Made by a program: the position numbers and the translations under genes. A DNA stretch of 64,000 nucleotides from Thermoleophilaceae bacterium. GTDB lineage: Bacteria; Actinomycetota; Thermoleophilia; Solirubrobacterales; Thermoleophilaceae. The notes under the pieces were generated by a model. It ran no database searches. It was not told the DNA's origin and worked only from the letters and a program-made list of their open reading frames with translations. Below, in pieces: positions 34,344-43,477 of the stretch. How positions within the stretch are numbered: the stretch's first letter is position 1; every line of letters begins with the position of its first letter. Location of the stretch: the NCBI GenBank assembly GCA_036378175.1, contig DASUWY010000060.1, positions 1-64,000 on the forward strand, in the 5' to 3' direction.

Positions 34344-35261
34344 ATGGATGAGCGCGAATGGCTCACAGACCGCTTCGAAGACCACCGATCGCACCTGCGC
34401 GCGGTCGCCTACCGCATGCTCGGGTCGGTGAGCGAAGCCGACGATGCCCTTCAGGAGGCCTGGCTTCGCATCCGTGATCAAGATCCCGCCGGCGTCAACA
34501 ACATGCAGGCCTGGCTGACGACGATCGTGGGCCGGATCTGCCTGAACATGCTGCGCTCGCGTGGCTCGCGACGCGAGGAGCTCACCGCCCACGTGCCGGA
34601 CCCGGTCGTGGAGTTTGGGGAGAGGGGCGACCCGGAACGCGAGGCGCTGCTCGCCGACTCCGTCGGCCTGGCGATGCTCGTGGTGCTCGACGCCCTGACG
34701 CCTGCCGAGCGGCTCGCGTTCGTGATGCATGACGTGTTTGCCGTGCCGTTCGCGCAAATCGCAACGATGCTGGATCGCTCAGAACCAGCCACCCAGCAGC
34801 TCGCCAGCCGTGCCAGGCGGCGCATTCAAGGATCACCCCAGCCGGATGCGGATCTGGCGCGACAGCGGGAGGTGGTCGGCGCGTTCTTCGCCGCGGCGCG
34901 CGATGGGAACTTCGACGCTCTCGTAGCGGTGCTCGACCCAGATGTGGAGCTGCGCATCGACGGCGGCGTGCTGCGCGAGGAAGCCACGGTCGTTCTTCGC
35001 GGCGCCGCAGCCGTGGCGGGCCACACCGCCACCTACTCCAAGCTCTATCCGTTCGTCAGGCCGGCGCTCGTCAACGGTGCCGCCGGCGCCGTGGTGGCCC
35101 CGCACGGACAGCCCTTCTCGGTTATGGCGTTCACCGTTACGAACGGAAGGATCACTCGGATCGACGCTCTTCTCGACCCCGAGCGTCTCGCCCGCCTCGG
35201 AATCAGGATCCCGCCCGGCGGGCGCCTCGGAGAGACAGCCGAGACACAGAACGGAGGATGA
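34344..35261 (+). CDS. ECF41-family RNA polymerase sigma factor (SigJ-like) with SnoaL domain
   Basis: 305 residues. Region 2 (YRMLGSVSEADDALQEAWLR), region 4 (LTPAERLAFVMHDVFAVPFAQIATML) and a C-terminal NTF2/SnoaL-like domain (EVVGAFFAAARDGNFDALVAVLDPDVEL) are in the ECF41 order; the fused domain both stimulates and restrains activity in this family, so no separate anti-sigma is needed. It recognises TGTCACA-N16-CGTC-like promoters; such a sequence precedes the DoxX gene just upstream. The NTF2-like gene follows, starting 4 bp after the stop. Confidence 0.94.
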   Translation: MDEREWLTDRFEDHRSHLRAVAYRMLGSVSEADDALQEAWLRIRDQDPAGVNNMQAWLTTIVGRICLNMLRSRGSRREELTAHVPDPVVEFGERGDPEREALLADSVGLAMLVVLDALTPAERLAFVMHDVFAVPFAQIATMLDRSEPATQQLASRARRRIQGSPQPDADLARQREVVGAFFAAARDGNFDALVAVLDPDVELRIDGGVLREEATVVLRGAAAVAGHTATYSKLYPFVRPALVNGAAGAVVAPHGQPFSVMAFTVTNGRITRIDALLDPERLARLGIRIPPGGRLGETAETQNGG

Positions 35262-35265
35262 CGCG

Positions 35266-35667
35266 ATGCACGAATTCCGGACGGCAATCGAGCAGGCACG
35301 CGCGAGCGGAGAGGTCGACGGACTGATGGCCCTACTGGCCGAAGACGTCGTCTTCCGCAGCCCAGTCGTGTACGCCCCATACAAAGGGCGCGCTGCCGTG
35401 GAGCCGCTCCTGCGCGCTGTGGTCCGCGTATTCGACGATTTCGAGTTCACGCGCATGATCGGGGAGCCAGGTGCCGCCGACCACGCATGCGTTTTCCACG
35501 GCTGGATCGGCGACCGAGAGGTGGAGGGGTGCGATTTCCTGCACACCGGCCACAACGGGCTGATCGATGAGTTCTACGTAATGGTGCGGCCCATCTCGGC
35601 AGCGATGGCGCTCGCGCAGGCCATCACGAACCAGCTGGTGCTCGAGCAGAGCGAAAAAGCCGCCTGA
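35266..35667 (+). CDS. NTF2/SnoaL-like protein
   Basis: 133 residues from ATG 35266, preceded by ACGGAGG (35251-35257). FRTAIEQARASGEVDGLMAL, LAEDVVFRSPVVYAPYKG and FTRMIGEPGAADHACVFHGW show the cone-shaped NTF2-like fold seen in isomerases, hydratases and small ligand-binding proteins. It starts 4 bp behind the ECF41 sigma stop and is probably in its operon. The ligand is unknown. Confidence 0.85.
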   Translation: MHEFRTAIEQARASGEVDGLMALLAEDVVFRSPVVYAPYKGRAAVEPLLRAVVRVFDDFEFTRMIGEPGAADHACVFHGWIGDREVEGCDFLHTGHNGLIDEFYVMVRPISAAMALAQAITNQLVLEQSEKAA

Positions 35668-35732
35668 CCGTCGGCGCCCTGGCCGCGGGCGTATCCGTCC
35701 CTGCTCCCCGCACTCTGCCCTCGCTGAGAGAG

Positions 35733-35757
35733 AAAAACCCCGCCTGAGCGGGGCTTT
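35733..35757. terminator. bidirectional intrinsic terminator
   Basis: CCCCGC (35738-35743), loop CTGA and GCGGGG (35748-35753) form a hairpin with A5 on its left and CTTT on its right. Read on the minus strand it ends with TTTTT and would terminate the tRNA-Leu transcript; on the plus strand it would terminate the NTF2-like gene. Confidence 0.8.
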
Positions 35758-35763
35758 CATCAG

Positions 35764-35849
<86 letters not shown>

Positions 35850-35928
35850 GTTGCGGGTGCGAACTATAGCGTTGGTAATCGGTCCGGCGGCCGTGGTTTT
35901 GAAGTCGTCCGACCCCCTATGTACTCTA

Positions 35929-35942
35929 CGAACACATGTTCG
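35929..35942. promoter_or_regulatory. SOS box (LexA operator) of lexA
   Basis: CGAACACATGTTCG matches the actinobacterial/Gram-positive LexA box CGAACNNNNGTTCG exactly. It lies immediately downstream of a candidate -35 TTGAAG (35899-35904) and, 17 bp later, a -10 TACTCT (35922-35927), so bound LexA would block its own promoter. Confidence 0.92.
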
Positions 35943-35979
35943 GATCAGCGTACAGAAAGCGGCCTCCGAGGGGGAGCAA

Positions 35980-36591
35980 ATGGTCGAGTTGAGCCTCACG
36001 AAGCGTCAGCAGGAGATCTTCGACTTCATCAAGCGCTACTCCGCCGATCACGGCTATCCGCCCACCGTGCGGGACATTGGCAAGGCGATCGGACTCACGT
36101 CTTCTTCGACCGTTCACGCGCACCTGGCGAACCTGGAGAAGCTGGGTGCGCTGCGGCGCGATCCCACCAAGCCGCGCGCGATGGAGATCCTCGACAGGGC
36201 GAAGAACGCCGTCATTCCGGCGGGGCTGCCACTGGTCGGCCGCGTGGCCGCGGGCCAACCGCTTCTCGCCGAGGAGAACATCGAGGACTACGTCGAGGTG
36301 CCGCAGATCGCCGGTGGCGACGAGGGCGAGTACGTCCTCAAGGTGCAGGGCGACTCCATGAAGGACGCAGGCATCCTCGAGGGCGACTACGTCGTCGTCC
36401 ACACCACGGAGACCGCGCGCAATGGCGAGATCGTCGTCGCGCTGCTGGGTGAGGAGGCGACGGTCAAGCGCTTCTTCAAGGAAAGGGACCACGTCCGGCT
36501 GCAGCCGGAGAACGATGCCCTCGAGCCGATAAGGACGCGCGACGTCCAGGTGCTCGGGCGCGTGGTCGGAGTCTTCAGGAGGGTCACATGA
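35980..36591 (+). CDS. lexA: LexA SOS repressor
   Basis: 203 residues from ATG 35980, preceded by GGGGGAG. The winged helix-turn-helix (LTKRQQEIFDFIKRYSADHG, VRDIGKAIGLTSSSTVHAHL) is followed by the self-cleavage domain: Ala91-Gly92 in GRVAAGQPLL, nucleophile Ser126 in GDSMKDAG and general-base Lys163 in EEATVKRFF. RecA-stimulated autocleavage inactivates the repressor after DNA damage. A perfect SOS box lies 37 bp upstream, giving autoregulation. The stop overlaps the ATG of a Zn-ribbon gene (ATGA). Confidence 0.97.
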   Translation: MVELSLTKRQQEIFDFIKRYSADHGYPPTVRDIGKAIGLTSSSTVHAHLANLEKLGALRRDPTKPRAMEILDRAKNAVIPAGLPLVGRVAAGQPLLAEENIEDYVEVPQIAGGDEGEYVLKVQGDSMKDAGILEGDYVVVHTTETARNGEIVVALLGEEATVKRFFKERDHVRLQPENDALEPIRTRDVQVLGRVVGVFRRVT

Positions 36592-36806
36592 CCACAGCCA
36601 CAAAGCCACTTTTCGAATTCTTCGCGGACACACAGCCGGGCAGATCCCCGTTCGGTAACGGCAACCTCACGTTGGGCGAGCGGATGTCCAACGTATGGGA
36701 GGGGTTGCTGCGCACCGGGACGGCGGACTGTCCGGTCTGCCGCGGAACCATGGGGCGAGTCGGCCAAACGGGCCGCTGCGCCCGCTGCGGCAGCGTCCTC
36801 TCTTAG
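36588..36806 (+). CDS. small zinc-ribbon protein coupled to lexA
   Basis: 72 residues; ATG 36588 overlaps the lexA stop by 4 bp. An N-terminal region with LFEFFADTQPGRSPFG and LTLGERMSNVWEGLLRTG is followed by a C-terminal rubredoxin-like Zn ribbon CPVCRGTMGRVGQTGRCARC. The knuckle spacing CXXC-X12-CXXC fits one Zn ion. No known function. Translation coupling to lexA makes it SOS-controlled by inference. Confidence 0.8.
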   Translation: MTTATKPLFEFFADTQPGRSPFGNGNLTLGERMSNVWEGLLRTGTADCPVCRGTMGRVGQTGRCARCGSVLS

Positions 36807-37107
36807 TTACAAAGGCGCGCGCCTGAAGCGCAGCGCGCCGCCGCCATCGATCACACGCTTCGCCCTTTCCCTTGTGATGCAAGGGGAATCCGAAGCGCGT
36901 GACACGGCCCGGGCCGCCGACCCGCTCCAACCCCTTTGGCCGGAGCGCGAAGCCACGCGACGCCGGGGCCTGAGCAGGGTCGATGGTGCCGGGCTGGGAA
37001 CTCCCGCCGGCGTAAGCCGGCGGCCCAGAACGGCACCATCGACCCTGCCGGCCGCGCCACACAGCAGAAGGTGGTCAAGCGCGCCCAACCACGCCTACCC
37101 TTAACCC
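36807..37107. other. gap between Zn-ribbon gene and rnpB
   Basis: About 300 bp without a convincing gene. GCGCGC-rich sequence follows the Zn-ribbon stop, and the main structure is the long palindrome at 36974-37048. The rnpB promoter should lie between 37049 and 37107, but I see no clear -35/-10 pair. Confidence 0.5.
36974..37048 (+). repeat. long palindromic element, copy 1
   Basis: A 75-bp near-perfect hairpin. The outer stem 36974-36990 pairs with 37032-37048 without mismatch. The inner part is CTGGG / CCCAG, then an asymmetric internal loop (AACTCCC on the 5' side, GG on the 3' side), then GCCGGC-GTAA-GCCGGC with a GNRA-type tetraloop. The same inner architecture recurs at 37503-37581 and 37755-37837 with different outer stems. 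There is no poly-T tail, so it is not a standard terminator. Confidence 0.85.
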
Positions 37108-37442
37108 GCTGGCTATGCAGCCGCGGCCCCCGGAGAGAAAACCGGCGGTCGAGGAAAGTCCGGACACCGCAGGGCAGGGTGGTCGGGAAATCTGACCCGG
37201 GGAAACCCGCGGGAAAGTGCCACAGAAATGACACCGCCTAAGCGGCGGACCCTCACGTGAGGTCCGTCGCCGGTAAGGGTGAAATGGTGCGGTAAGAGCG
37301 CACCGGCGGCGTGGTGACACGTCGGCCAGGCAAACCCCACCCGGTGCAAGGCCAAGCAGGGACGTTGACGCTGCCCGCCGAGTCCCAGGTAGGCCGCAAA
37401 GATGGATGGCTGCACTCGACAGGATCCGGCTTATCGGCCAGC
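37108..37442 (+). ncRNA. rnpB: RNase P RNA (type A)
   Basis: Catalytic RNA of RNase P, which trims tRNA 5' ends. Universally conserved blocks are present: GAGGAAAGTCCGGACACC from 37152, GGGGAAACCCGCGGGAAAG near 37200, AAGGGTGAAATGGTGCGGTA with GAGCGCACCGG around 37276-37305, and CACTCGACAGGATCCGGCTT near 37413. The ends GCTGGC (37108-37113) and GCCAGC (37437-37442) pair as helix P1. The exact ends are inferred from this pairing. A strong terminator follows at once. Confidence 0.95.
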
Positions 37443-37446
37443 TAAG

Positions 37447-37480
37447 GAAGAGCCCCGCCTGGTGCGGGGCTCTTCTATTT
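37447..37480 (+). terminator. intrinsic terminator of rnpB
   Basis: GAAGAGCCCCGC (37447-37458) pairs perfectly with GCGGGGCTCTTC (37464-37475) around loop CTGGT, followed by TATTT. It lies 4 bp behind the end of RNase P RNA. Confidence 0.9.
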
Positions 37481-37502
37481 GCCTTGTTTCGGCTATGGCT
37501 GT

Positions 37503-37581
37503 GGGTTGAGCGGGTTCCCCGCCCCGCTCTGGGCCGCCGGCTTGCGCCGAGGGGAGTTCCCAGAGCGGGAACGTCGAACCC
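37503..37581 (-). repeat. long palindromic element, copy 2 (inverted)
   Basis: In opposite orientation to copies 1 and 3. CCCGCTCTGGG (37523-37533) pairs with CCCAGAGCGGG (37559-37569), and the outer arms GGGTT/AACCC close the structure with an insertion on one side. Read on the minus strand it has the same AACTCCC versus GG internal loop and a GCAA (GNRA) tetraloop. It shares TTCGACGTTCCC with copy 3. The stretch 37443-37858 holds the rnpB terminator and copies 2 and 3; no gene is evident in it. Confidence 0.8.
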
Positions 37582-37754
37582 GGCCGGCGCGCGACGTGAG
37601 CCATTGACGATTCACCGCCGATCGTCACGAGCGGCTCGCCCGCAGCATGCGCACATCTACCGGACGCGGACGGGAAGATCCGCAACCACTGGCCGCGCTG
37701 AAGTAGGAAGTGGCGCTGAAGCCAGACAGCCTTAGTCCCTCGGCGACGCCTGTG

Positions 37755-37837
37755 CCGGGTGAGTTCGACGTTCCCACTCTGGGAACTCCCGGCGGCCCCA
37801 GCCGCCGGCCCAGAGTGGGAAAGTTGAACTCACCCGG
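37755..37837 (+). repeat. long palindromic element, copy 3
   Basis: An 83-bp hairpin with 29-nt outer arms (37755-37783 and 37809-37837) that pair with only a couple of mismatches. The inner part is again AACTCCC on the 5' side versus GG on the 3' side, then GGCGGC/GCCGCC with loop CCCA. It ends 21 bp before the stop codon of the convergent SRPBCC gene at 37859, so it may also act as a transcript end for that gene. Confidence 0.85.
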
Positions 37838-37858
37838 CCCAGAGCGCGCCAAACACGG

Positions 37859-38344
37859 TCAGCTTGAAGCCTCCGCCTCCTCCTTGAACATCTTCAAGAG
37901 CCCACCCCAGCCGCCGTCGCTGCCCACCGACTCGGCGATCGTGGCCGCCCCTGCGCCGTGGCGCTCGAGGTTGCGGTGCTCGAACTCCACGAGCGTGCGG
38001 TTGTCGCCCTGAGGGATGAAGCGGGCTTCGTACTCGCTCGCCTTCGCCGGGTCGGGGTCGTACTTCCAGTCCCCCTGGAGGTGCCAGGAGACGACAACGC
38101 GGTCGGGACGATCGAACACGAGCACGCGGCCCCACTCGCACTCGCTTCCGTCCACGCCGCGCTCGTAGGCGCGGCCGCCCTCGCGGCACTCCAAGATGGC
38201 CTCCGCCATCTCCGCCTCGCCGATGCGATGGCTGCGCGGCCACCACTTGTCGAAGCCCGCGGTGAACACATCGAATGCGCGCTCCTGCGGCACTTCGACG
38301 CTGATGCTCTTGCGGACGGTCAGGTCCGTGGTCTGCATGGTCAT
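37859..38344 (-). CDS. SRPBCC/AHSA1-domain protein
   Basis: 161 residues from ATG 38344, with GAGGAGG five to six bases upstream. The START-like fold is shown by VRKSISVEVPQERAFDVFTA, FDKWWPRSHRIGEAEMAEAI, VLVFDRPDRVVVSWHLQGDW and LVEFEHRNLERHG. The ATG overlaps the stop of the preceding ArsR gene (ATGA), forming the common ArsR-SRPBCC pair. It is likely a hydrophobic-ligand-binding protein; the ligand is unknown. Confidence 0.9.
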   Translation of the reverse strand: MTMQTTDLTVRKSISVEVPQERAFDVFTAGFDKWWPRSHRIGEAEMAEAILECREGGRAYERGVDGSECEWGRVLVFDRPDRVVVSWHLQGDWKYDPDPAKASEYEARFIPQGDNRTLVEFEHRNLERHGAGAATIAESVGSDGGWGGLLKMFKEEAEASS

Positions 38345-38637
38345 GAGACCTCCTCGTCGGTCTGCTCGGCGACCTCCTTGAAGGCGGCCAGAGCCTGATT
38401 CCAGAACTGGTCGAGATACGCGCGTAGGGCGCCGATGCCGCGCGGGTCGAGCTGGTACAGGCGGCGGTTGCCCACCTGCCGATCCGTCACGAGACCCGCC
38501 TCCTTCAGCACCTTCAGGTGCTGGGACACGGCCGGCCGCGACACCGGCAGGTCCTTCGCCAGCTCGCCCACCGGGCGCGGCCCCTCGGCGAGGCGCTCGA
38601 AGATCGCCCGCCGCGTGGGGTCGCCCAACGCGTTCAT
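38341..38637 (-). CDS. ArsR-family HTH repressor
   Basis: 98 residues from ATG 38637 (MNALGDPTRRAIFERLAEG). Winged helix: RPVGELAKDLPVSRPAVSQH with recognition helix SRPAVSQHLKVLKEAGLV and wing RQVGNRRLYQLD. No metal-binding Cys pair, as in the SRPBCC-linked subgroup. A longer frame to 38697 is rejected because it would run through the promoter and the operator palindrome at 38667-38682. It probably represses its own operon with the SRPBCC gene. Confidence 0.88.
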   Translation of the reverse strand: MNALGDPTRRAIFERLAEGPRPVGELAKDLPVSRPAVSQHLKVLKEAGLVTDRQVGNRRLYQLDPRGIGALRAYLDQFWNQALAAFKEVAEQTDEEVS

Positions 38638-38666
38638 CCCGTTCGCTTGGTAAGTCAACACTAACC

Positions 38667-38697
38667 GTAAGTCTAGACTTACCATCGCGAAAGTCAA
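38667..38697 (-). promoter_or_regulatory. promoter and ArsR operator of the ArsR-SRPBCC operon
   Basis: On the minus strand TTGACT (38697-38692) and TAGACT (38675-38670) are spaced 16 bp. The -10 lies inside a perfect 16-bp palindrome GTAAGTCTAGACTTAC (38667-38682). A further half-site GTAAGTC is at 38650-38656. Binding of ArsR to the palindrome would cover the -10. Confidence 0.75.
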
Positions 38698-38854
38698 GAG
38701 TAGTCCTGCAAAAACTCGGTAGTAGCGCCAATTCCTGGAAAACCAGCGCTCCCTCTGTTAAGGGAGTGTGAGGTTTCCGAGACTTATCTCGCTACCATTT
38801 CGCGCTCCGCCGGCCGGAAAACACGGCCGAAGGCCGCCTCCCGAAGGGGTTGTA

Positions 38855-41800
38855 TTGAACGAGAAGCGACCTGAGGCCGTGGGCCTCTACGACCCAGCTT
38901 TTGAACATGACGCATGTGGCGTAGGCGCCGTCGCCGATTTGTCCGGTGCGGCTAGTCACGCCACCGTCCAGCGCGCGCTCCAGGTTCTGGACGCGCTCGA
39001 ACACCGCGGCGCGAGCGGCGCCGAGATCGACACTGGTGACGGCGCGGGCATCCTGCTTCAGGTTCCGGACGCCTTCCTGCGCGAGGCGGCCCCCTTCGAG
39101 CTTCCGGCACCCGGCAGCTACGCGGTGGGAATGTGCTTCCTGCCCAAGGAGCCGGTCCGGCGGCGAGAGCTCGAGAAGCTGATCGAGCGCACCGTGCACG
39201 CCGAGGACCTCGAGCTCCTCGGCTGGCGGGACGTGCCGGTGGACTCGAGCGTGCCTGGACCGAGCGCCGCGGCGGTGGAGCCCGTGATCCGGCAGGTGTT
39301 CGTCGGCGCGGGGGAGATCGCGGACCAGGACGCCTTCGAGCGCAAGGTGTACGTCACGCGGCGGATCGTGGAGAAGGCGGCGGGCGCGGACATCGCGATC
39401 CCGTCGTTCTCCTCGCGCACGCTCGTGTACAAGGGGATGCTCACCTCCCCGCAGCTCCCGCGCTACTTCCCGGACCTGCGCGACGAGCGGATCGCGAGCG
39501 CACTCGCGCTCGTGCACTCGCGCTTCTCCACCAACACCTTCCCGAGCTGGGAGCTCGCCCATCCCTACCGCTACATCGCGCACAACGGGGAGATCAACAC
39601 GCTGCGCGGCAACGTGAACTGGATGGCCGCGCGCGAGTCGCAGCTCCAGAGCGAGCTGTTCGGCGAGGACCTGCGCAAGGTCACGCCCGTGGTCGTGCCG
39701 TTCGGCAGCGACTCGGCGACCTTCGACAACGTGCTCGAGCTGCTCGTGCTCAGCGGCCGCTCGCTGCCGCACGCGCTGATGATGATGATCCCGGAGGCGT
39801 GGGAGGGGCGCGAGGACATGCCCGAGGAGGTGCGCGACTTCTACGCGTATCACTCGTGCCTCATGGAACCGTGGGACGGTCCTGCGGCGGTGGCGTTCAC
39901 CGACGGCCGGCTGATCGGCGCCACGCTCGACCGCAACGGCCTGCGCCCGGGCCGCTGGCAGGTCACGCGCGATGGCTTCGTGGTGCTGGCGTCGGAGACG
40001 GGCGTGCTGCCCGCAGACGCCGAGGACGTGGTGGCGAAGGGCCGCCTCCAGCCGGGCAAGATCTTCCTCGTCGACGTCGAGCAGGGCCGCATCGTGGACG
40101 ACGGCGAGGTGAAGCACCTGGTGTCCACGCGCAAGCCCTACGGCCGCTGGTACGCCGAGCGCACCGTGCACCTCGACGACATGCCGGACGTGGCGCCCGC
40201 GGAGCTGCCCGCCGATCCGCTGCGCACGCGTCAGCAGCTCTTCGGCTACACCCAGGAGGACCTGAAGATCACGCTCGCGCAGATGGGCGGGGCGAAGGGC
40301 GAGGAGCCCACGGGCTCGATGGGCAACGACTTCGCGCTCGCCGTGCTGAGCGACCACCAGCCGCTTCTCTATTCGTACTTCAAGCAGCTCTTCGCGCAGG
40401 TCACCAACCCGCCGATCGATCCGATCCGGGAGAAGATCGTGATGAGCGTGTCAACGTCGGTCGGGCCGGAAGGCAACCTTCTGGACGAGACGGCCGAGCA
40501 CGCGCACCAGCTGATCATCGGCCAGCCGCTGCTCACCACGGGCGAGCTCGAGAAGCTGCGCCAGGTTGACCACCACGTGTTCTGCGCGGACACGCTCGAC
40601 GCCACCTTCCCGGTGAGCGAGGGCCCGGCAGGACTGGCGCGCGCGATCGAGCGCCTGTGCCGCGAGGCGTCGGCGGCGATCGACTCGGGCGACAACATCC
40701 TGATCCTGTCCGACCGCGCGGTCGGCGCCGAGCGCGCGCCGATTCCCGCCCTGCTCGCAGTGGCCGGCGTTCACCATCACCTCGTACGCGAGGGCACGCG
40801 CCTGCAGGCCGGGCTGGTGGTGGAGTCGGGCGAGCCGCGCGAGGTGCACCACATCGCGTGTCTACTCGGCTACGGCGCGAGCGCGGTGTGCCCGTATCTC
40901 GCGTTCGAGACGCTCTTCGAGATGCACGACCTCGGCCTGCTGCCGGGCGTCGACCGCGCGGACCAAGCCGGGGCGAACATGATCAAGGCAGTCGGCAAGG
41001 GGCTGCTGAAGACGATCTCGAAGATGGGCATCTCCACGGTGCGCAGCTACTCGGGGGCGCAGATCTTCGAGGCGGTGGGCCTGGAGCCGCAGCTCGTGGA
41101 GCGCTACTTCACCGGCACCACGTCGCGCATCGGCGGCATCGGCCTCGAGGTCCTGGCGAAGGAGGCGCTCACCCGTCACGCGCGCGCGTATCCGAGCGCT
41201 GCCCGGCCGGAGTCCGAGGAGCGGTTGCCAAACGGCGGCGTGCACGCGTGGCGCAGGGGCGGCGAGCACCACCAGTGGAACCCCGAGACGATCGCCGAGG
41301 TGCAGCACGCGGTGCGCCACGGCGGGCAGGAGTCGTACGAGCGCTTCACGAAGCGTGTGAACGAGGAATCCACGCGCAGGGCGGCGCTGCGCGGCCTCCT
41401 CAAGCTGCGCACGAGCGAGCGAACTCCGATCCCGCTCGACGAGGTGGAGCCGGCGAAGGAGATCGTCAAGCGCTTCGCCACCGGCGCGATGTCCCTCGGC
41501 TCGATCTCAACCGAGGCGCACGAGACGCTCGCGATCGCGATGAATCGCCTGGGCGGCAAGTCGAACACCGGCGAGGGCGGCGAGGACCCGCGCCGCTTCA
41601 CGCCCGACCCCAACGGCGACAACCGCCGCTCGGCGATCAAGCAGGTGGCCTCCGGCCGCTTCGGCGTGACGGCGCACTACCTCGTGAACGCGGACGAGCT
41701 TCAGATCAAGATGGCGCAGGGCGCCAAGCCCGGCGAGGGCGGCCAGCTTCCCGGCCACAAGGTGGACGAGTACATCGGGAAGATCCGCCACTCCACGCCC

Positions 41801-43477
41801 GGCGTGGGCCTGATCTCGCCGCCGCCGCACCACGACATCTACTCGATCGAGGACCTCAAGCAGCTGATCTTCGACCTGCGCTGCGCGAACCCGGACGCGC
41901 GCATCAGCGTGAAGCTCGTGTCCGAGGTGGGGGTGGGCACTGTGGCCGCGGGCGTGGCGAAGGCCAACTCGGACCACGTGGTGATCGCGGGCCACGACGG
42001 CGGCACGGGCGCCTCGCCGGTGAGCTCGGTACACAACGCGGGCGTGCCGTGGGAGATCGGCCTGGCGGAGACGCAGCAGACCCTCGTGAAGAACAAGCTG
42101 CGCGACCGCATCGTCGTGCAGACGGACGGCCAGCTGAAGACCGGCCGCGACGTGGTTATTGCCGCGCTGCTCGGCGCGGAGGAGTTCGGCTTCGCCACCG
42201 CGCCGCTGATCGCGATGGGCTGCATCATGATGCGCGCCTGCCACCTCAACACGTGCCCCGTGGGCATCGCCACGCAGGACCCCGAGCTGCGCAAGCGGTT
42301 CGCGGGCCGCCCCGAGCACGTGGTCAACTACTTCTTCTTCATCGCCGAGGAGGTGCGTCAGCTGATGGCGCAGCTCGGCATCGCGAAGTTCGACGACCTC
42401 GTGGGGCGCACCGACCTCCTCGAGGCGGACGCGGCGATCGAGCACTGGAAGGCGCGCGGAGTCGACCTCACGAACATCCTCGCGCCCGCGGACGCGCCGC
42501 CGGAGGTGCCGCGCCGGCGCGTGCGCGACCAGGACCCCGTGCTCTGCGACCACCTCGACCACGCGCTGATCGAGCTTGCGGAGCCGGCCCTCGCGCACGG
42601 CGAGAACGTGGAGCTCGGGATCGAGGTTGAGAACAAGCACCGCACGGTGGGTGGCCTGCTGTCCGGCGAGGTGGCTCGACGCCACGGCGCGGAGGGATTG
42701 CCGGACGACACCATCATCGTGCACGCCAAGGGGTCGGGCGGGCAGAGCTTCGGCGCCTGGCTGGCGCGTGGAGTGACGCTCGACCTCGAGGGAGACGCCA
42801 ACGACTTCGCGGGCAAGGGCATGTCCGGCGGCGTGCTCGCGGTGCGGCCGCCGGACACATCCACCTTCAGGGCCGAGGAGAACGTGGTGGTGGGCAACAC
42901 CGTTCTCTACGGCGCCACGAGCGGCCGGGCCTTCTTCCGCGGCCTCGCGGGCGAGCGATTCGCCGTCCGCAACTCGGGCGTGAGCGCCGTGGTTGAGGGC
43001 GTGGGCGACCACGGCTGCGAGTACATGACCGGTGGCCGCGTGGTGGTGCTCGGCCTCACCGGCCGCAACTTCGCGGCCGGGATGAGCGGCGGCATCGCGT
43101 ACGTGCTCGACAAGGTCGGCGACTTCGACGAGCGGTGCAACACGGAGCTCGTCGAGCTCGAGACACCGAGCGCCGAGGACTTCGAGGAGATCCGCGCACT
43201 CGTGGAGGAGCACCGCGACCGCACCGGGAGTACCGTGGCCACGCGCACTCTCGCGGACTGGGAGCAGCTCGTGGGTTACTGGGTGAAGGTCATGCCCACC
43301 GACTACGCCCGTGCTCTTGCGGAGCGGGCGGCGCGCGCCGCCGACGACGTCGCGGGCCTGGGCGGGGGGCGGCCCGCGCACGAGATTCACGAGGAACGGC
43401 ACGTGCACGAGACGAGCGTGGCGGGAGTGGCTCCCTCGGCGGACGCGGACGGCCGGATGGGGGGCAACGATGGGTGA
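38855..43477 (+). CDS. gltB: glutamate synthase large subunit
   Basis: 1540 residues from TTG 38855, with GAAGGGG five bases upstream; the frame runs back to 38768. After a short propeptide the catalytic Cys21 (HDACGVGAV) starts the class II glutamine amidotransferase domain (about 21-430). The FMN synthase domain follows, with [33 protein letters not shown] and the 3Fe-4S cysteines in [17 protein letters not shown]. The C-terminal GXGXG helix domain shows [17 protein letters not shown] and [11 protein letters not shown]. It makes two glutamates from glutamine and 2-oxoglutarate. It overlaps gltD by 8 bp. A CTCCCT/AGGGAG hairpin lies upstream (38749-38766). Confidence 0.97.
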   Translation: MNEKRPEAVGLYDPAFEHDACGVGAVADLSGAASHATVQRALQVLDALEHRGASGAEIDTGDGAGILLQVPDAFLREAAPFELPAPGSYAVGMCFLPKEPVRRRELEKLIERTVHAEDLELLGWRDVPVDSSVPGPSAAAVEPVIRQVFVGAGEIADQDAFERKVYVTRRIVEKAAGADIAIPSFSSRTLVYKGMLTSPQLPRYFPDLRDERIASALALVHSRFSTNTFPSWELAHPYRYIAHNGEINTLRGNVNWMAARESQLQSELFGEDLRKVTPVVVPFGSDSATFDNVLELLVLSGRSLPHALMMMIPEAWEGREDMPEEVRDFYAYHSCLMEPWDGPAAVAFTDGRLIGATLDRNGLRPGRWQVTRDGFVVLASETGVLPADAEDVVAKGRLQPGKIFLVDVEQGRIVDDGEVKHLVSTRKPYGRWYAERTVHLDDMPDVAPAELPADPLRTRQQLFGYTQEDLKITLAQMGGAKGEEPTGSMGNDFALAVLSDHQPLLYSYFKQLFAQVTNPPIDPIREKIVMSVSTSVGPEGNLLDETAEHAHQLIIGQPLLTTGELEKLRQVDHHVFCADTLDATFPVSEGPAGLARAIERLCREASAAIDSGDNILILSDRAVGAERAPIPALLAVAGVHHHLVREGTRLQAGLVVESGEPREVHHIACLLGYGASAVCPYLAFETLFEMHDLGLLPGVDRADQAGANMIKAVGKGLLKTISKMGISTVRSYSGAQIFEAVGLEPQLVERYFTGTTSRIGGIGLEVLAKEALTRHARAYPSAARPESEERLPNGGVHAWRRGGEHHQWNPETIAEVQHAVRHGGQESYERFTKRVNEESTRRAALRGLLKLRTSERTPIPLDEVEPAKEIVKRFATGAMSLGSISTEAHETLAIAMNRLGGKSNTGEGGEDPRRFTPDPNGDNRRSAIKQVASGRFGVTAHYLVNADELQIKMAQGAKPGEGGQLPGHKVDEYIGKIRHSTPGVGLISPPPHHDIYSIEDLKQLIFDLRCANPDARISVKLVSEVGVGTVAAGVAKANSDHVVIAGHDGGTGASPVSSVHNAGVPWEIGLAETQQTLVKNKLRDRIVVQTDGQLKTGRDVVIAALLGAEEFGFATAPLIAMGCIMMRACHLNTCPVGIATQDPELRKRFAGRPEHVVNYFFFIAEEVRQLMAQLGIAKFDDLVGRTDLLEADAAIEHWKARGVDLTNILAPADAPPEVPRRRVRDQDPVLCDHLDHALIELAEPALAHGENVELGIEVENKHRTVGGLLSGEVARRHGAEGLPDDTIIVHAKGSGGQSFGAWLARGVTLDLEGDANDFAGKGMSGGVLAVRPPDTSTFRAEENVVVGNTVLYGATSGRAFFRGLAGERFAVRNSGVSAVVEGVGDHGCEYMTGGRVVVLGLTGRNFAAGMSGGIAYVLDKVGDFDERCNTELVELETPSAEDFEEIRALVEEHRDRTGSTVATRTLADWEQLVGYWVKVMPTDYARALAERAARAADDVAGLGGGRPAHEIHEERHVHETSVAGVAPSADADGRMGGNDG

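Noticed and set aside
37108-37442. Open reading frames across the rnpB region on both strands
   Set aside because: All overlap conserved RNase P RNA blocks and have no ribosome-binding sites or homology.
38345-38731. N-terminal extension of the SRPBCC frame upstream of 38344
   Set aside because: It is the out-of-frame shadow of the ArsR gene; the real start has GAGGAGG directly upstream.
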